A stretch of 64,000 nucleotides of DNA from Branchiostoma floridae (Eukaryota; Chordata; Leptocardii; Amphioxiformes; Branchiostomatidae). Positions 39,683 to 51,600 of this stretch are shown here, piece after piece (the first letter of the stretch is position 1; every line of letters begins with the position of its first letter). The stretch spans positions 5,226,626 to 5,290,625 of the forward strand of contig NC_049990.1 in the NCBI RefSeq assembly GCF_000003815.2, in the 5' to 3' direction. Below the pieces are notes generated by a model, which searched no databases, was not told the DNA's origin, and worked only from the letters and a program-made list of their open reading frames with translations. Both the position numbers and the translations under genes were made by a program.

Positions 39683-42600
39683 GTGAGTTGACCATATTCT
39701 TAATTTACGGTAACGCAATTTATATGCAACTGATTACATAAACTTTGTTTCGCATCGAATTGCGCGAAACTGTGTATCGTTTGATTTGTCGCTAAACACT
39801 TGCAGTGTAGAACACATAAGTAGTATAGTAGGTGTACGCTGAGTCCTATTATTCAGGCGGAGCAAGGTGGAGCAGGTCAGAGGTCAAATATGATTTATTC
39901 GGGCGGAGCAGGTCAGAGGTCAGATATGATTTATTCAGGCGCAGGTCAGAGGTCAGATATAATGTATTCAGGCGGAGCAGGTCAGAGGTCAAATATTATG
40001 TGCCCTTTTGATACCCCCCCGCCACAAATGAACCTCCCCCTCCAAAATCGTGAATGACATGCCCTTATTTGGCCTGGTGAAGTCTCTACGTCACAAAGTA
40101 AAAAGTAAACAAACATGACAACGACCGTTTGATTTTCCCGTTCTTTTATTCTATACTTTCAAAAGAGTAATTCCTTAGCTCAAGTCGGGGTGAAACAGAG
40201 GTCAGGCTGAACTTTTGACCCACCAAGGTAACTATGACAACCCGCCCTATTGTTCACCGCTGGCCGCGGAACCTAGTTGCCCGTGCTGAACAACGCCAGA
40301 TGGCCCATTGTTCTTGTGTGGGTAGGAAACAATAGACGCAGCGGCTTGGTATGCACACGGCTGGCTTGGACAGACCTAACGGTAACCTTCAAGGAGAGGT
40401 CGTACAGAGAAATACAGTGACCACCCTGCATGTTGTACCAAGGAGCATTTATCAGTAAGCGCTGGCCGGACACTACGTTATCGGACATACATGGTCAGCC
40501 CTAACTTCTGGGACTCGAGGAGGGAAGGAAGAAACGCAAAACCTTTATCAACAAGTTGAACAGGGTTCTTGGCCAAACGTTACGTGGGATAAAGTGGGCC
40601 CGTATTGAAATGCAAATCGGCCTCTGGCCCCTGGTTGACCCCGCTGGCCCCGACCCTTGGTAGTCACGCTGAAGAACGCCAGATGGTGGCATTGTTCTTG
40701 TGCGGGTAGGAAACAATAGACGGATTGGGCACCGCGGCTTGGTATGCACACGGCTTGGGAGAGAGCTAACAATGCACTTGGAGTCAGGCCCGTGAGGAGT
40801 CAGGCCCGTACAGTGAGCGTCACACATTCTGAGCAGCTACAAGACAACAGAGAACGGTGCTGTCTGGACACTGCGTTGTACGTACATACATGGCCAGCCC
40901 TAACTCATTGGAACCGAGGAGGTAAGGAAGAAACGCAAAACCTTTATCAACAAGTTGAACAGGGTTCTTGGCCAAACGTTACGTGGGCTAAAGGGGGCCC
41001 GTTTTGAAATGCAAATTGGCCCCTGCTTGGTGTACACACGACTGGGAACAAAACCAACTCTTCCGCTTGGAGAGGGCCGTGCGGACAAATTACAGTTACC
41101 ACCACCCGCGTACCGAGCAGACAAGACAGCGGTGAATTAAGCGCTGGCCGGACACTACGTTATCGGACATACATGGTCAGCCCTAACTTCTGGGAATCGA
41201 GGAGGCAAGGAGGAAATGTAAAAGCTTAATCAACAGGTTGAACAGGGTTCTTGGCCAAACGTTACGTGGGCTAAAGGGGGCCCGTTTTCAAATGCAAATT
41301 GGCCTCTGGCCCGAAGTCGACCCTGCTGCTGAAAAACCACAGATGGCCCTTTGTTGTTCGCTGCCAGGAGACAATAGACGGAGTCGTCGCCCAGACAATA
41401 GACGGAGTCCAAGCAAGTTGTCCTGCCTGCCGGCTTCGTTCCACCTCACCAACTCGCTCTGGGCGGAAGTGGCCCGTTTTGTTATGCAAATGACCATCTG
41501 CTCTTCGTGAAGGGACATGTCCATATTTGGCTAGCCAATCAATAAAAAGGCCACAGGCGAGACACCGGCGATCAGTTGGCCTGGGGGTCACCCCGGACTG
41601 TGCCCCGATTCTGTCGTGCCACCTACTTGAATGACCGCAGTACCGCTACAGACGGATCGTCTCTTTCTTTCGGTAAGTGGAAAAACTTCTCCGCTACCAA
41701 AACAAGTATTCCTGACCGGCAAAAAACGATTTTGTTCAGTCACAAAAGGTCTCACAAAAGAGCACCGAAGCCCTTTCTTTGTTTGAATACTGATGAGTGT
41801 GCGGTCGTCGCTCTAGCAAAAGCACTGTAGTATTTTACAAATTCAGCTTTTCAAACAAAGCTTTGTATGTTCTTTCAGAACCCAGCAATGATCAAGAGTA
41901 CAGTCAACTAGCCATGGCGTTTACTTGCGAAACGTGCGGAAAAATCTTTACACTAAAACGCAATCTCACTCGGCACCAAAAGTCACACGACACAACTACC
42001 TACCACTGCGAGATCTGCGACAAAAGCTTTGACCGTCTCGATAGTTTCAAACGACATCTAAAGCAGCATGACCCGACCGCACCTACGCACGAGTGCGATT
42101 TTTGCGGCAAAAAGTTTCCTAGACGGGACAATCTACTGCAACATCGGCGGCTGCACGATAAACCCAGGCCGGCCCCCACGTTCTGGTGCCGACCGTGTAA
42201 CGTGGCGTTTGACACGACCCATGCCCTGCAGGCGCACCGGGAAGCCACACACCCCGTGGCGTCTACCTCCCGACCACGGAAGAGAGTTTCCTCCGCAGAC
42301 GGGGCCGGTCCCAGAGCGAAACGACGACACATCCAACCCGCAGGAGACGACGACGCATTTCCCTTTGAGGAAGATCCGGAGGACGTGTCAGAAGAGCTGA
42401 TTCCCCAACACGAAGACGTGGCCGTTCAGAATCTGTACCGGCAGAAATGGTCTATGATCAGGACGCAGTTCAAGCGGGGCCAAAACATCCAGGACACGTA
42501 CAACTTTCGACTGGAGTCCGAAAATCCCAGCGATCTGGCCGACAATGTATGGGCCATCTTTGGCGACCAGCAAACAGTCTTTAAGATCAACCTATCGTTC

Positions 42601-45600
42601 GGGTTCATCCTCCAGGACGGGGAAACGGGGGCACTGCGATATTTTTACCCTTGTGAAAATAATAACGGATTTTTACCAGAACCTGTCCAAGTGGAAAACG
42701 AGGATGGTGTCCGACGATTCCTGGACAAAATCGAAGAGGTCGATCACATGGAGAAGGCGCGGCAGGAGCGCCCCAACAGTAAGTCCGTCCTGCAGAAGAT
42801 GGTGAACGTCATGTTTTACGTTCACAAAATCAAGGAACATCCCATCGGTGCCCCCGGGACGCTGACAGACTACATCAGGAACAGCAGGTCCATCATCGCC
42901 CTTTATAGCGGAAAGAACGGCCCGTACACGGACAAGCTCTGCTTTTTCAGATGCCTGGCACTCCATCGGCAATGCGATCGCACCAAACTGGAAAGGACGA
43001 CCAAGAGCCTCTTCAACGAGTACCTGGCGTGGGTGGGTAAGACGCCCAGGCAGTTCAAGGGCGTGTCCCTCAAGCACCTGGAGGACATAGAGGAATTGTT
43101 TGAGGTCGACGTGTACGTCTATGCCCTTCAGCACAATAACGATGAAGGCGCCGAAGATGACGATNNNNNNNNNNNNNNNNNNNNNNNNNNNNNNNNNNNN
43201 NNNNNNNNNNNNNNNNNNNNNNNNNNNNNNNNNNNNNNNNNNNNNNNNNNNNNNNNNNNNNNNNNNNNNNNNNNNNNNNNNNNNNNNNNNCAATGCGGAA
43301 AGAGATGGACGCACCGTGGTCATTGCGAAAGGCACATACGCACGTGCGACGGTAAGGTGAACAAGGAGTATCCGGGGGGCGCCTACCATCTACCGCAGAC
43401 CATCTTTGAAAAGCTGCAGGACGAAGGGATCGTCGTCCCCGAAGAAGATCGTTACTATCCCTACCGCGCCTGCTTTGATATAGAATGTCTTCTAAAACCA
43501 CTGACTGATCAAAAGACGGACAAGATGACGTGGGAGGCGGCGCACGAACTCTTGAGCGTGAGCGTCTGCTCAAACGTTCCTGAATACACGGACCCAGAAT
43601 GTTTCGTGTCCGAAGGCGATCCGACAAAAGTGGCTGAAGACTTGTTGAATTTCCTACAGCAAATCAGTCGTAAAGCGTACTCTCTTCTGTTGGAAAAGTT
43701 TCACTGGGCGGTGCTCAAGATGGAAGAAATTCGGCAAAGGGATTTGGAGAAAGAGGAAAAAGAAGAAGATGAAGAAACGGAAGGAGAATCCCCGCAAGAC
43801 AAGGCAAAGCGAAAAGAAAAACGCCGGAAAGAACATTACATGACCAAACTGATTGAGGAACTGAGCAAGTACATGAGTCAGCTGGTGGTCCTTAGTTTCA
43901 ATGGCGGAAAGTATGACCTGAACGCCATCAAAAAAGTGTTCCTCCCGCTGCTGCTGCGATCGACCAGCAAACTCCGACCCATCAAGAAGAACAACACGTA
44001 CATGTCGATTGAAACGGACGACCTCAAATTCCTGGATCTCATCAATTACGTGGCTCCGGGCTTCTCCTACTCGATCCTGCTGAAGGCGTACGGCTGCGAG
44101 GAGACAAAGGGATTCTTCCCGTACGAATGGATGGACAGCTTGGATAAGCTGGAGCACACTCAGCTACCACCACGAGCCGCCTTCCATAGCAACCTGCGAC
44201 AGTCCGACATCTCGGAGGAGGATTATCTGTACTGTCAGCGCGTGTGGGAAGAGCAGGGCATGACGACCATGAGGGACTTTCTAATATGGTACAACAACAA
44301 GGACGTTAGCCCCATGGTGGAAGCCGTGCAGAAGATGACAGAGTTCTACCAGGACAAAGGTATAGACATGTTTAAGGATGGTATTAGCGTCCCGGGCCTT
44401 ACACTTAAGTACCTATTCATGAACTTACCGCACGATACTTACTTTACTCTNNNNNNNNNNNNNNNNNNNNNNNNNNNNNNNNNNNNNNNNNNNNNNNNNN
44501 NNNNNNNNNNNNNNNNNNNNNNNNNNNNNNNNNNNNNNNNNNNNNNNNNNNNNNNNNNNNNNNNNNNNNNNNNNNNNNNNNNNNNNNNNNNNNNNNNNNN
44601 NNNNNNNNNNNNNNNNNNNNNNNNNNNNNNNNNNNNNNNNNNNNNNNNNNNNNNNNNNNNNNNNNNNNNNNNNNNNNNNNNNNNNNNNNNNNNNNNNNNN
44701 NNNNNNNNNNNNNNNNNNNNNNNNNNNNNNNNNNNNNNNNNNNNNNNNNNNNNNNNNNNNNNNNNNNNNNNNNNNNNNNNNNNNNNNNNNNNNNNNNNNN
44801 NNNNNNNNNNNNNNNNNNNNNNNNNNNNNNNNNNNNNNNNNNNNNNNNNNNNNNNNNNNNNNNNNNNNNNNNNNNNNNNNNNNNNNNNNNNNNNNNNNNN
44901 NNNNNNNNNNNNNNNNNNNNNNNNNNNNNNNNNNNNNNNNNNNNNNNNNNNNNNNNNNNNNNNNNNNNNNNNNNNNNNNNNNNNNNNNNNNNNNNNNNNN
45001 NNNNNNNNNNNNNNNNNNNNNNNNNNNNNNNNNNNNNNNNNNNNNNNNNNNNNNNNNNNNNNNNNNNNNNNNNNNNNNNNNNNNNNNNNNNNNNNNNNNN
45101 NNNNNNNNNNNNNNNNNNNNNNNNNNNNNNNNNNNNNNNNNNNNNNNNNNNNNNNNNNNNNNNNTGGAGCGGTGGAATGCGACATCGAAGTCCCCGCGGA
45201 TCTCAAGTCGCGCTTCGCCGAAATGCCTCCGATATTTAAGAACGTTGAGATCTCCATCGACGACATTGGCGAGCACATGAAGGAGTACGCCGTGGAGCAT
45301 CGCATTATGTCCAAACCCAGGCGATCGCTCATCGGTAGTATGTTCGGTCAAAAGATCCTCTTGGCTTCGCCCTTGCTCAACTGGTATCTCGACCACGGCT
45401 TGAAGGTCACTCGCATCTACCAGGTGATGGAGTACAGACCCAAGCCGAGTTTTAAAGCTTTCGGAGATGCCGTTAGCGATGCGAGGCGTAAGGGTGACGA
45501 GGACAAAACCAAGAAGATCATCGCCGACACCATGAAGCTGATCGGTAATTCTGGCTATGGCAAGACGGTCACCAACAAAGAAAAACAAACAGACGTCGAG

Positions 45601-48600
45601 TATTGCCAAGACGTCGTGACCGCCACTCGAAAGATCAACACTTCGCGGTTTCGGCATCTGATCGTGGTCAACGACAAAAATTTCTTTGAAATTGAGTCGG
45701 CGAAGCGCACCATCAAGTTTAACCTTCCCATGCAAATTGGCTTCTTCGTATACCAATATGCCAAATTACGTATGCTCGCCTTTTACTACGATTTCATGTT
45801 AAAGTTCGTGGACGTGTCCGATTTCCAGTACTGTGAAATGGACACGGACTATGCTTACATCGCCATCTCGGCGGACACGCTGGAGGACGTGATCAAACCG
45901 GACATGCTGGAGTCGTACAACCGCGAGAAATCTGACTGGTTTCCCCGGACAGACACCAAACAGAACGCGGCTTACGACAAGCGCACTCCCGGGCTGTTCA
46001 AAGAAGAATGGTCCGGGAGCGGTATTGTCGGTCTGTGCAGTAAAACATACTACTGTTTCGGCGGAGATGAAGCGAATGACGACAAGTTCAGTTGCAAAGG
46101 GGTGAGCAAACGGTGTAACGTCATCAATCACCTCAAGTACCTGAGCGTCTTGCAGACCAAGAAAAGCGGGCAGGGCATCAACAAAGGGTTTCGCGTGCAC
46201 AAAAACGAAATACACACGTACACGCAAACTCGAGATGCCTTTTCGTACTTTTATCCCAAACGAAAAGTAAAGAATGACAAGGTCACCACTCTCCCTCTCG
46301 ATATTTAGAGCGGCTAGTGTGTCATATAATGCGCATAGATGTATATTGTAAAGCAATCGTGTGATGATGAAATGCTACTGCCATGACTCGCCTCTGTTGG
46401 AAATAAATGCGCAGAAACGTTGTTTGTCATTATTATAGTATAGTAGATAGATAGATAAATAGTACTGCTGGGCAGAGTTGACGTCATTTGCGGGTATGGA
46501 TGCGAGAATACACCATCCATGTCGGATGGTTCTAGCGGGCTGTTCTGGGTCTGGGAAATCTTATTTTGCTCAAAAACTACTGACGACGGGAGCCAGTTGG
46601 ATTGATCCCGGTCCCTTTCAACACGTGGTGTGGTGTTATTCGGAGTTTCAGGACAAGCTGCACCGCGAGCTGACTTCGAAACTTGGTTCAAAAGTTCAAT
46701 TCGTAGAAGGCCTTCCCAACAATTGGAATGACGTCATTAAGCCGTCATGCCGAAACGCGCTCGTGATTGATGATCTCATGATTGAGTCGGCCAAGGACAC
46801 GGATCAACGGGTTACGAAATTGTTTACCCGAGCCAGCCGTCATCGTGACTTGTCGGTAATTTTTCTCGTTCAGAATTTGTTCTTTCAAGGCCTGAGAACC
46901 ATTTCTCTAAACTCCAGTTACATCGTCCTGTTCAAATCGCCAAGGGATCAAAGCATGATCACCACGTTAGCTCGGCAAATGTACCCGGGACACAGTAAAT
47001 TTCTTCGAGAGTGTTACGAGGACGCCGTGAATAAGACGACGTACGGACATCTCTTCCTTGACCTCCATCCCGAAACGCCCCAGGACCTGCGCGTGAGAAC
47101 CAACATGCTGACGCCACAACCCCAAGTGTACCTGAGAAAGTGATAAAACGTTCCGTTCGTCCACACCGCGGTCTCATTTTGCCGAAGATGTCGAAGAGGT
47201 TACATCGTCACGCCGATTGTCTCCGGGTGTTGAGCAAGGCCAACCCGAAATTGCGAAAAGCCATCCTGTCGTCCGCCCCTAACGATCTCTTGAAATCGAT
47301 TTGTGACTGCACGCACAACGTCTTGAAGGGCAACGTTCGTCTCACACCTGCCCAGAAGAAAGGTCTGGCTCGGCACAAAGCTACTCTGCGTCAGCTTGGC
47401 GATAAGAAGGTTCCCCTGACCAAGAAAAGGCAGACGTTGATCCAGAAGGGTGGGTTCCTGTCTCTTCTACTCAGTCCTATTATTTCTGCAATTAGCTCCT
47501 TATTTGGAGGTGGACGGAAGTAACGTCGCTCTGTCGTCATGGAACATAGCAGAAAGATGGCACTCGTGCCGCAAGAATTACTCTCAACGATTCAGGCTAA
47601 GCAACAAGAACAGACGTCTCCCCTGGTCAAGACCGCCGTTACCTTGGACGAGGAAATGAAGTCGGTGATGGAACGGCCCGATCTTCCGGACGACGAGAAA
47701 GCTACCTTGTACCAACAACTCTTGCAGCGTTATCTGACGTACAGAGATAAGCGTCGCACAGAGCCAGTCACGGTGAGAGTGTTGTCCTCACCTACTACCG
47801 TCACCAACACCGCTACCACAGACAGCAACACGGATGGAAAGTCTCCCAGCTCCCCCGCATCCAGTGGTAAAGAAGACCAGAGCATACTGGAGGCCTTTCC
47901 CAAGACCATGAAAGCTCGCGCACGACAGATGCTCAACGTCATCAAACACAAAGGCGGAGACATCATCGGTTATAACGATCAGGGACAGTTGCTCTACAAC
48001 AAACAAGTGGTCCCAGGTTCAAATGTGTCCGACTTGATTAGAGACGCGATGCAAAAGAGACAAGGGTTCAATCCCACCGGCTGGCAATCTTTTGCCAGGG
48101 GACTGGCACGCATCAATGCGCCGGAAGCCGCTATCAGGCACCCGACCCGGCTATCCGTGATCCAACGTCACAAGAGCCGCACCGCCCGTGGTGAAGATCT
48201 TTCTGACGGAGAGAGCGAAGACGTCATCCCAACACCCCAACCCAAGCGACGTCGTGTTGTCGCTCAAAGGCTCCCAGGGAAGAAGCGGAAAGTTGGCAGT
48301 GCAGGCACTACTCCGTCTACCAAACGGAGCTTCTCTGAAATGTCGTGGACTTAACAGCGTTAACAAATAAAGTTTCCCGTGATTCAGACACGGGTCTAGA
48401 TATAGAATGCGTTTCCATTTATTTGTTTCTGCGAGTGTATGTGTATGATTGTGTGTGTGATTGTGTGTGCGATTTTTTGTGAGCGTTCACAATTAAAGTT
48501 TCCCGTGATGCGGACACGGGCTTAGATATAGAATGGTTTTCCGTTTATTTGTTTCTGTGAGTGTATGTGTATGATTGTGTGTACGATTGTGTGTGAGCGT

Positions 48601-51600
48601 TCACAATTAAAGTTTCCCGTGATGCGGACACGGGTCTAGATATAGACTGTGTTTCCATTTATTTGTTTCTGCGAGTGTATGTGTGTGATTGTGCGTGCGA
48701 TTGTGTGTGAGCGTTCACAATTAAAGTTTCCCGTGATGCGGACACGGGCCTAGATGTAGACTGTGTTTCCATTTATTTGTTTCTGCGAGTGTATGTGTAT
48801 GATTGTGTGTGCGATTGTGTGTGCGGAAAAAGAGAACACGTTATGACCGATATACGTTTTCATGATATTTATTCATAACGACCTTCTACAGTCAATACTA
48901 CACTCTAAAAGCTATATCATATGGTATACGGTTAACCATGCATACGTTAGTCGTTTAACGCTCGATCAAAGTCTTCAAGGGTTCTCGCTATCTGTCGCAT
49001 GACAAGCTCAATGTCGACCACGGGAGCATCTATATCAAAATGCCGCTCTATAAACTCTGCTACGGATACATCGTTCAGTTTCAAGTCACTGCTAAACATA
49101 TCGACTATGCTAGTCATTGGAATATTTCTGCATCTGTGCAAGAGGTAGAACAGGCAGTGCTGCCCACAAGTGGTAGACAGTCTAGCTTGTATCTGGCGCT
49201 GGTTACGAATCCACGGAAGGCGCGTATTTCCCCGCAAAAATCTTAATATAGGGCGGGGATACAGACTAGGGGCACGGCCATAAGAATCAAAGAATTCGCC
49301 CCGTCCTTCCTCGTCAAAATAGATGGCCAGCCAATGCTGCCCGGGCTTATTGCTTGGGTCAGTATTAACGACGTAAGCGCTCGGATAGACCCGTACATGC
49401 CTCGGAAGCCGATCTGAAGCAAAGACTCCGCGGAGGTGAGGTGCCGTGTTCTTGTCGCTCCGTAAGACGGCGTACATCTGTCTCGTGTCCATCTCTAGTT
49501 GCTGTAGTCAAAGCTGATGTTTCTCTGCCTGTCAATCTCCAGGAGATTGTCGAATTCAGCGAGGACCACCGCCACCACTGTTTGATCTAAAGCCTGTGCA
49601 AAATGCAGCTCCAGGCGAAGGTTTCCCTGTCTGATTATGTTAAAATGGTCCCCACCGAGGCCGCAGAGGTCAGGACTTAGGTCGTAACACCACACCGTGA
49701 AGCCCTTGTCGTAGTCACTTCTCGCGATCTGGTTCCCGCTGTCTTGCCCTTGCTTGCCTGTCGTTCCAAACAAGTTCATGTAGGATCTGACGAACTGTCC
49801 CTCGGCAAAGTTGGGTGTCAGCGCTTTGTGAGGCACCTCCTGCCCATTGACGCAGAGACTGATGTAGTTCAAGTTAAAGTGTTGAAAGTTAAAGGGGTTG
49901 GTACCGAACGACCCCTGGAAGGCTGCGTTGTCCACCAGAGCGATCGCCACGCGTTTGGGGACCTGTCCCAGGAACAGATTGTCGCTCGACACTGAATGGT
50001 TACCACGGGGAATTGTAAAAGGTTTTAACTGAACTCTCTTAAGGGCATACTTGGCCGTCTGCTTGTTGAGTTGACTTTCGATGGACAGCTGATAGGTGGG
50101 TAACAGGTTGACCTTTCTCAGAAAGACGGCAGCCTCCGTGATGACAATTTTGAACTGATCCCCAGGCGACATGAGACAGAATTGATGTTTCGATCGGTGC
50201 AGCTTGATTTTAACGTCGACTTTGCTGAGCAAAAAGCGATCTTGATGAAACAGATCGACGTGTAGGGGTCCTATGAGGTCCACTTCGCGACTGTTGCGGG
50301 TCATGTTGGCACGCTTCACCAATCCTTCGTTTGCCACTGCGCCCTGATCTGTTGGGTAGGGGTCGACCAAGTGAAGTCGTCCCGGCGTGTCTTGATAGAA
50401 AAGTTCGGATGTCAGCTGCGATTGCTTTGCTTCAGACCCATAGTTTAGCAGCGTCTCCAGGTAAGCACGATATGGATAGCAATTGGTGGAATCCGTTATG
50501 TCCTTGCCAGCGACCGTAACTGTGACTTGCGAGAAGAGCGATTGAAGAAACAGGTTTACCGGGCCTACCTTGGCGTTGTCCGGCAGGTCGTTGCCGTTAG
50601 GGAGAACGATCTTGGCTTTCACGTACAATTTCGTCTGGGAAAGGTCCGTAAATTCCTCCCCCGCTCCAGGAATGTCAAATTCTATCGGGGAAGACTCGGC
50701 GAGACTGGCCACCGGATGATACTCTACCCATCTACCGTCCGTTATGGTCGTCTGAGTTGGCGGTACCTCAAACAGATCCAATTCTGATTTGGTGCAGGAA
50801 CACGACAGGGGATGAATGTGGGCCATGACGTTTAGATCGTGACTAGTTGAAGATATCGGGAGAGGTACGTCCGCGCTGTGCACCGACTCTCTTGCGACTG
50901 ACTGCACGCGGTCTCGTTCCACGTTTTAATGGCTTCTTTCCTCTGCCCGCCCCTCGTCCTTTGTTTTGCCCCACCGGTGCAGGCGGTGCACGCACCCTGG
51001 CTCTTTTCTGCCCAGACATCAGACGTTGTCCAAACTCGCCGGCTCTACGTTTGGCAGCGCGTTTGACCCCTTGACCATTCAAGACATCATGAGCTAAATC
51101 CATACCGCTCCTTAAAGCCTGTCTTCCCACATTTTGGGCCCCTCGTTTCAGTAGAGGTACGGCGGATCTGAGCAAACCGCGAAAGATCCCTCCCAACCCG
51201 TAACCACGCTGCATAGACCGTCCGTAATACACCGGCAACTGTCCTCCTCGCTGTCCCGTCATATCTAGGAAAAGTAGGAAGACCGCCTCTGTCTGAAGTG
51301 AAGTGTTACGATCACTCGCCCTTGCACAAATGGCACGGGTTCGCCGAGGTCGTTCCTTATATCGATTTCAATCGTCTCGAATCGTTTCCTGGCTAGTGGT
51401 ATGTAGTGAGGCGTGGGGATAGGGTGATCGACGATGTCCCCGTCTTGTCCCTCGATTTTGACGATTCTCAGCAGAGGGACCTTCTGTCCGCCCACCGGAC
51501 GATGCTGCACGACATCCCCGTACACGTACAAGGAGTGAAAGCCCAGGTTAGGGTCGGCTGGACGTGGTGCCTGTACCCAGCTACCGTATATGGCACCTTT

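Noticed and set aside
40273-41591. Several short open frames in the Polinton left arm
   Set aside because: They lie in degenerate repeats, overlap on both strands and resemble one another only because of the DNA repeat.
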